A stretch of 64,000 bases of DNA from the NCBI RefSeq assembly GCF_963576615.1, contig NC_088714.1, forward strand, positions 37,737,143-37,801,142, in the 5' to 3' direction. Numbering within the stretch: the first letter of the stretch is position 1; each line of letters starts with the position of its first letter. Under the pieces are notes generated by a model, which had not been told where the DNA came from, did no database searches, and was given only the letters and a program-made list of their open reading frames with translations. Source of the stretch: Watersipora subatra (taxonomy: Eukaryota > Bryozoa > Gymnolaemata > Cheilostomatida > Watersiporidae). Positions 57,001 to 64,000 of this stretch are shown here, piece by piece. The translations under genes were made by a program, and so were the position numbers.

Positions 57001-60000
57001 AAGTTCGCTACTAGTAAGTTCGCTACTAGTAAGTTCGCTAATAATAAGTTCGCTACTAATAAGTTCGCTACTAGTAAGTTCGCTACTAGTAAGTTCGATA
57101 CTAGTAAGTTCGCTACTAGTAAGTTCGCTACTAATAAGTTCGCTACTAGTAAGTTCGCTACTAGTAAGTTCGCTACTAGTAAGTTCGCTACTAGTAAGTT
57201 CGCTAATAATAAGTTCGCTACTAAAAAGTTCGCTGCTAATAAGTTCGCTGCTAATAAGTTCGCTACTAGTAAGTTCGCTACTAGTAAGTTCGCTACTAAT
57301 AAGTTCGCTACTAGTAAGTTCGCTACTAGTAAGTTCGCTACTAGTAAGTTCGCTACTAGTAAGTTCGCTACTAATAAGTTCGCTACTAGTAAGTTCGCTA
57401 CTAATAAGTTCGCTACTAATAAGTTCGCTACTAGTAAGTTCGCTACTAGTAAGTTCGCTAATAATAAGTTCGCTACTAAAAAGTTCGCTGCTAATAAGTT
57501 CGCTGCTAATAAGTTCGCTACTAGTAAGTTTGCTACTAGTAAGTTCGCTACTAATAAGTTCGCTACTAGTAAGTTCGCTACTAGTAAGTTCGCTACTAGT
57601 AAGTTCGCTACTAGTAAGTTCGCTACTAGTAAGTTCGCTGCTAATAAGTTTCCTACTAATAAGTTTCCTACTAATAAGTTTCCTACTAATAAGTTCACTG
57701 CTAATAAGTTCGCTACTAATAAGTTCGCTACTAATAAGTTTCCTACTAACAAGTTCGCTACTAATAAGTTCGCTACTAATAAGTTCGCTACTAATAAGTT
57801 TCCTACTAATAAGTTCGCTACTAAAAAGTTCGCTGCTAATAAGTTCGCTGCTAATAAGTTCGCTACTAATAAGTTCGCTACTAATAAGTTCGCTACTAGT
57901 AAGTTCGCTACTAGTAAGTTCGCTAATAATAAGTTCGCTACTAAAAAGTTCGCTGCTAATAAGTTCGCTGCTAATAAGTTCGCTACTAGTAAGTTCGCTA
58001 CTAGTAAGTTCGCTACTAATAAGTTTCCTACTAATAAGTTTCCTACTAATAAGTTCGCTACTAGTAAGTTCGCTGCTAATAAGTTTCCTACTAATAAGTT
58101 TCCTACTAATAAGTTCACTGCTAATAAGTTCGCTACTAATAAGTTCGCTACTAATAAGTTCGCTGCTAATAAGTTCGCTACTAGTAAGTTCGCTACTAAT
58201 AAGTTTCCTACTAACAAGTTCGCTACTAATAAGTTCGCTACTAATAAGTTCGCTACTAATAAGTTCGCTACTAATAAGTTTCCTACTAATAAGTTCGCTA
58301 CTAAAAAGTTCGCTGCTAATAAGTTCGCTGCTAATAAGTTCGCTACTAATAAGTTCGCTACTAATAAGTTCGCTACTAGTAAGTTCGCTACTAGTAAGTT
58401 CGCTAATAATAAGTTCGCTACTAAAAAGTTCGCTGCTAATAAGTTCGCTGCTAATAAGTTCGCTACTAGTAAGTTCGCTACTAGTAAGTTCGCTACTAAT
58501 AAGTTCGCTACTAGTAAGTTCGCTACTAGTAAGTTCGCTACTAGTAAGTTCGCTACTAGTAAGTTCGCTACTAATAAGTTCGCTACTAGTAAGTTCGCTA
58601 CTAATAAGTTCGCTACTAATAAGTTCGCTACTAGTAAGTTCGCTACTAATAAGTTCGCTACTAACAAGTTCGATACTAACAAGTTCGCTACTAGTAAGTT
58701 CGCTACTAGTAAGTTCGCTAATAATAAGTTCGCTACTAAAAAGTTCGCTGCTAATAAGTTCGCTACTAATAAGTTCGCTGCTAATAAGTTCGCTACTAAT
58801 AAGTTCGCTACTAATAAGTTCGCTACTAATAAGTTCGCTACTAGTAAGTTCGCTAATAATAAGTTCGCTACTAAAAAGTTCGCTGCTAATAAGTTCGCTG
58901 CTAATAAGTTCGCTACTAATAAGTTCGCTACTAATAAGTTCGCTACTAGTAAGTTCGCTACTAATAAGTTCGCTACTAATAAGTTCGCTACTAGTAAGTT
59001 CGCTAATAATAAGTTCGCTACTAAAAAGTTCGCTGCTAATAAGTTCGCTGCTAATAAGTTCGCTACTAATAAGTTCGCTACTAGTAGGTTCGCTACTAAT
59101 AAGTTCGCTACTAATAAGTTTCCTACTAATAAGTTTCCTACTAATAAGTTCGCTACTAGTAAGTTCGCTGCTAATAAGTTTCCTACTAATAAGTTTCCTA
59201 CTAATAAATTCACTGCTAATAAGTTCGCTACTAATAAGTTCGCTACTAATAAGTTTCCTACTAACAAGTTCGCTACTAATAAGTTCGCTACTAATAAGTT
59301 CGCTACTAATAAGTTCGCTACTAATAAGTTTCCTACTAATAAGTTCGCTACTAATAAGTTCGCTACTAATAAGTTCGCTACTAATAAGTTTCCTACTAAC
59401 AAGTTCGCTACTAATAAGTTCGCTACTAGTAAGTTCGCTACTAGTAAGTTCGCTAATAATAAGTTCGCTGCTAATAAGTTCGCTGCTAATAAGTTCGCTG
59501 CTAATAAGTTCGCTACTAATAAGTTCGCTACTAATAAGTTCGATACTAATAAGTTCGCTACTAGTAAGTTCGCTACTAGTAAGTTCGCTACTAGTAAGTT
59601 CGCTACTAGTAAGTTCGCTACTAGTAAGTTCGCTACTAGTAAGTTCGCTACTAGTAAGTTCGATACTAATAAGTTCGCTACTAGTAAGTTCGCTACTAGT
59701 AAGTTCGCTAATAATAAGTTCGCTACTAGTAAGTTCGCTACTAGTAAGTTCGCTACTAGTAAGTTCGCTACTAGTAAGTTCGATACTAGTAAGTTCGCTA
59801 CTAGTAAGTTCGCTACTAATAAGTTCGCTGCTAATAAGTTCGCTACTAAAAAGTTCGCTGCTAATAAGTTCGCTGCTAATAAGTTCGCTACTAGTAAGTT
59901 CGCTACTAATAAGTTCGCTACTAATAAGTTCGCTACTAGTAAGTTCGCTACTAGTAAGTTCGCTACTAGTAAGTTCGCTACTAGTAAGTTCGATACTAGT

Positions 60001-63000
60001 AAGTTCGCTACTAGTAAGTTCGCTACTAATAAGTTTCCTACTAATAAGTTTCCTACTAATAAGTTCGCTGCTAATAAGTTCGCTACTAATAAGTTCGATA
60101 CTAATAAGTTCGCTACTAGTAAGTTCGCTACTAGTAAGTTCGCTACTAGTAAGTTCGCTACTAGTAAGTTCGCTACTAGTAAGTTCGATACTAGTAAGTT
60201 CGCTACTAGTAAGTTCGCTACTAATAAGTTCGCTGCTAATAAGTTCGCTACTAAAAAGTTCGCTGCTAATAAGTTCGCTGCTAATAAGTTCGCTACTAGT
60301 AAGTTCGCTACTAATAAGTTCGCTACTAATAAGTTCGCTACTAGTAAGTTCGCTAATAATAAGTTCGCTACTAATAAGTTCGCTACTAATAAGTTTCCTA
60401 CTAATAAGTTCGCTACTAATAAGTTTCCTACTAGTAAGTTCGCTACTAGTAAGTTCGCTACTAGTAAGTTCGCTAATAATAAGTTCGCTACTAAAAAGTT
60501 CGCTGCTAATAAGTTCGCTGCTAATAAGTTCGCTACTAATAAGTTCGCTACTAATAAGTTCGCTACTAGTAAGTTCGCTACTAGTAAGTTCGCTAATAAT
60601 AAGTTCGCTACTAAAAAGTTCGCTGCTAATAAGTTCGCTGCTAATAAGTTCGCTACTAGTAAGTTCGCTACTAGTAAGTTCGCTACTAATAAGTTCGCTA
60701 CTAGTAAGTTCGCTACTAGTAAGTTCGCTACTAGTAAGTTCGCTACTAGTAAGTTCGCTACTAGTAAGTTCGCTACTAATAAGTTCGCTACTAGTAAGTT
60801 CGCTACTAATAAGTTCGCTACTAATAAGTTCGCTACTAGTAAGTTCGCTACTAGTAAGTTCGCTAATAATAAGTTCGCTACTAATAAGTTCGCTACTAAT
60901 AAGTTCGCTACTAATAAGTTCGCTACTAGTAAGTTCGCTACTAGTAAGTTCGCTACTAATAAGTTCGCTACTAGTAAGTTCGCTGCTAATAAGTTCGCTG
61001 CTAATAAGTTCGCTACTAGTAAGTTTCCTACTAATAAGTTCGCTACTAACAAGTTCGCTACTAGTAAGTTCGCTACTAGTAAGTTCGATACTAATAAGTT
61101 TCCTACTAATAAGTTCGCTACTAATAAGTTCGCTACTAATAAGTTCGCTACTAGTAAGTTCGCTACTAGTAAGTTCGCTACTAATAAGTTCGCTACTAGT
61201 AAGTTCGCTGCTAATAAGTTCGCTGCTAATAAGTTCGCTACTAGTAAGTTTCCTACTAATAAGTTCGCTACTAACAAGTTCGCTACTAGTAAGTTCGCTA
61301 CTAGTAAGTTCGCTAATAATAAGTTCGCTACTAAAAAGTTCGCTGCTAATAAGTTCGCTGCTAATAAGTTCGCTACTAATAAGTTCGCTACTAATAAGTT
61401 CGCTACTAGTAAGTTCGCTAATAATAAGTTCGCTACTACAAAGTTCGCTGCTAATAAGTTCGCTGCTAATAAGTTCGCTACTAATAAGTTCGCTACTAAT
61501 AAGTTTCCTACTAATAAGTTCGCTACTAATAAGTTTCCTACTAGTAAGTTCGCTACTAATAAGTTCGCTACTAATAAGTTCGCTACTAATAAGTTCGCTA
61601 CTAGTAAGTTCGCTACTAGTAAGTTCGCTAATAATAAGTTCGCTACTAAAAAGTTCGCTGCTAATAAGTTCGCTACTAATAAGTTCGCTACTAACAAGTT
61701 CGCTACTAGTAAGTTCGCTACTAGTAAGTTCGCTAATAATAAGTTCGCTACTAAAAAGTTCGCTGCTAATAAGTTCGCTGCTAATAAGTTCGCTACTAGT
61801 AAGTTCGCTACTAGTAAGTTCGCTACTAGTAAGTTCGCCACTAGTAAGTTCGCTACTAATAAGTTCGCTACTAATAAGTTCGCTACTAGTAAGTTCGCTA
61901 CTAGTAAGTTCGCTAATAATAAGTTCGCTACTAATAAGTTCGCTACTAATAAGTTCGCTACTAATAAGTTTCCTACTAATAAGTTCGCTACTAATAAGTT
62001 CGCTACTAATAAGTTCGCTACTAGTAAGTTCGCTACTAATAAGTTCGCTACTAGTAAGTTTCCTACTAATAAGTTCGCTACTAAAAAGTTCGCTGCTAAT
62101 AAGTTCGCTGCTAATAAGTTCGCTACTAATAAGTTCGCTACTAATAAGTTTCCTACTAATAAGTTCGCTACTAATAAGTTTCCTACTAGTAAGTTCGCTA
62201 CTAATAAGTTCGCTACTAATAAGTTCGCTACTAATAAGTTCGCTACTAGTAAGTTCGCTACTAGTAAGTTCGCTAATAATAAGTTCGCTACTAAAAAGTT
62301 CGCTGCTAATAAGTTCGCTACTAATAAGTTTCCTACTAATAAGTTTCCTACTAATAAGTTTCCTACTAATAAGTTTCCTACTAATAAGTTTCCTACTAAT
62401 AAGTTCGCTAATAATAAGTTTCCTACTAATAAGTTTCCTACTAATAAGTTTCCTACTAATAAGTTTCCTACTAATAAGTTTCCTACTAATAAGTTCGCTA
62501 CTAGTAAGTTTCCTACTAATAAGTTTCCTACTAATAAGTTCGCTACTAATAAGTTTCCTACTAATAAGTTTCCTACTAATAAGTTTCCTACTAATAAGTT
62601 TCCTACTAATAAGTTCGCTACTAGTAAGTTCGCTACTAATAAGTTCGCTACTAATAAGTTTCCTACTAATAAGTTCGCTACTAGTAAGTTTCCTACTAAT
62701 AAGTTTCCTACTAATAAGTTCGCTACTAATAAGTTTCCTACTAATAAGTTTCCTACTAATAAGTTTCCTACTAATCAGTTTCCTACTAATAAGTTTCCTA
62801 CTAATAAGTTTCCTACTAATAAGTTTCCTACTAATAAGTTTCCTACTAATAAGTTTCCTACTAATAAGTTTCCTACTAATAAGTTTCCTACTAATAAGTT
62901 TCCTACTAATAAGTTCGCTACTAATAAGTTCGCTACTAATAAGTTCGCTGCTAATAAGTTTCCTACTAATAAGTTCGCTACTAATAAGTTCGCTACTAAT

Positions 63001-64000
63001 AAGTTTCCTACTAATAAGTTTCCTACTAATAAGTTTCCTACTAATAAGTTTCCTACTAATAAGTTTCCTACTAATAAGTTCGCTAATAATAAGTTTCCTA
63101 CTAATAAGTTTCCTACTAATAAGTTTCCTACTAATAAGTTTCCTACTAATAAGTTCGCTACTAATAAGTTCGCTACTAATAAGTTCGCTGCTAATAAGTT
63201 TCCTACTAATAAGTTCGCTACTAATAAGTTCGCTACTAATAAGTTTCCTACTAATAAGTTTCCTACTAATAAGTTTCCTACTAATAAGTTTCCTACTAAT
63301 AAGTTTCCTACTAATAAGTTTCCTACTAATAAGTTTCCTACTAATAAGTTCGCTACTAATAAGTTCGCTACTAATAAGTTCGCTGCTAATAAGTTTCCTA
63401 CTAATAAGTTCTCTACTAATAAGTTCGCTACTAATAAGTTTCCTACTAATAAGTTCGCTAATAATAAGTTTCCTACTAATAAGTTTCCTACTAATAAGTT
63501 CGCTGCTAATAAGTTTCCTACTAATAAGTTCGCTACTAATAAGTTCGCTACTAATAAGTTTCCTACTAATAAGTTCGCTACTAATAAGTTTCCTACTAAT
63601 AAGTTTCCTACTAATAAGTTTCCTACTAATAAGTTCGCTACTAGTAAGTTTCCTACTAATAAGTTTCCTACTAATAAGTTTCCTACTAATAAGTTTCCTA
63701 CTAATAAGTTTCCTACTAATAAGTTTCCTACTAATAAGTTTCCTACTAATAAGTTTCCTACTAATAAGTTTCCTACTAATAAGTTTCCTACTAATAAGTT
63801 CGCTAATAATAAGTTTCCTACTAATAAGTTTCCTACTAATAAGTTCGCTACTAATAAGTTTCCTACTAATAAGTTTCCTACTAATAAGTTTCCTACTAAT
63901 AAGTTTCCTACTAACAAGTTCGATACTAACAAGTTCGCTACTAGTAAGTTCGCTACTAGTAAGTTCGCTACTAGTAAGTTCGCTACTAGTAAGTTCGCTA
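54056..64000. repeat. 15-bp satellite, about 660 units, running off the window
   Basis: Unit AAGTTCGCTACTAAT with frequent forms ending AGT or AAC and inner forms TTTCCTACT, TTCGCTGCT, TTCGCTAAT and TTCGATACT. Left edge units (TTCACTGCTATTAAG) are divergent. Variants are zoned: AAC and GATACT forms dominate 54650-55170, GCTACTAGT/AAT mixtures the middle, and TTTCCTACTAAT 62300-63920. The minus strand is open as repeated LLVAN from 54060 up to a TGA near 62770, and again beyond it, because the unit is five codons without a stop. It has no internal ATG. The right end lies beyond this window. Confidence 0.97.

Noticed and set aside
54060..61841. A 2,593-codon LLVAN-repeat frame as a real pentapeptide-repeat gene
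   Set aside because: There is no ATG in the unit, no unique flanking domain, and a second frame is also open. Kept as a finding to test, not as a gene.

Overview
This window reads as nuclear DNA of an invertebrate animal. It is AT-rich and intron-bearing, with LINE, LTR, hAT, Tc1/mariner-like and tRNA-derived SINE copies and an unusual density of minisatellites. No prokaryotic genes, rRNA genes or CRISPR array are present. The phylum cannot be fixed from the sequence; a lophotrochozoan is a guess only.

The best-supported host gene is on the + strand. It is a five-exon gene for a mitochondrial ribosomal protein of the S18 family, closest to MRPS18A (mL66), running from about 11863 to 43757. 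All five exons have canonical GT/AG borders and compatible phases, and join to a 178-residue protein. About 98% of the locus is intron. Intron 1 (19.9 kb) holds a nest of transposons. Intron 3 holds a SINE and a 25-bp minisatellite. Intron 4 (8.2 kb) is almost wholly an 81-bp minisatellite whose unit carries a copy of that intron's own 3' splice site. A second host gene on the - strand is seen only as two exons: 50642-50865, weakly RUN-domain-like, and a probable terminal exon at 44622-44758.

Layout. 1-7.4 kb: two SINEs, then a decayed CR1/Jockey-type LINE on the - strand. 7.8-11.3 kb: a complete LTR element with a 5-bp target duplication that encodes only Gag, protease and a coiled-coil region. 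11.9 kb: MRPS18A exon 1. 12.3-26.9 kb: an outer Gypsy-like LTR element (-), split by a second copy of the Gag-protease element (-) and by a 7.6-kb multi-exon hAT element with an 8-bp target duplication. The hAT is itself interrupted by a smaller hAT, a TIR element and a foldback MITE. 27-32 kb: a pogo-like MITE with a nested foldback, and a TIR pair enclosing a 22-bp array. 32-44 kb: MRPS18A exons 3-5 and the 25-bp and 81-bp arrays. 44-54 kb: a second pogo-like MITE, a LINE 3' end, a SINE, a second copy of the dispersed TIR repeat and seven short arrays. 54 kb to the window end: about 660 copies of a 15-bp satellite.

The very long open frames over the 81-bp and 15-bp arrays follow from unit lengths divisible by three and stop-free units. 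I do not call them genes. The points of most interest are the splice-acceptor minisatellite, the Gag-protease-coiled-coil LTR family, the datable insertion nest, and the 15-bp satellite whose - strand reads as a pentapeptide-repeat-like sequence.
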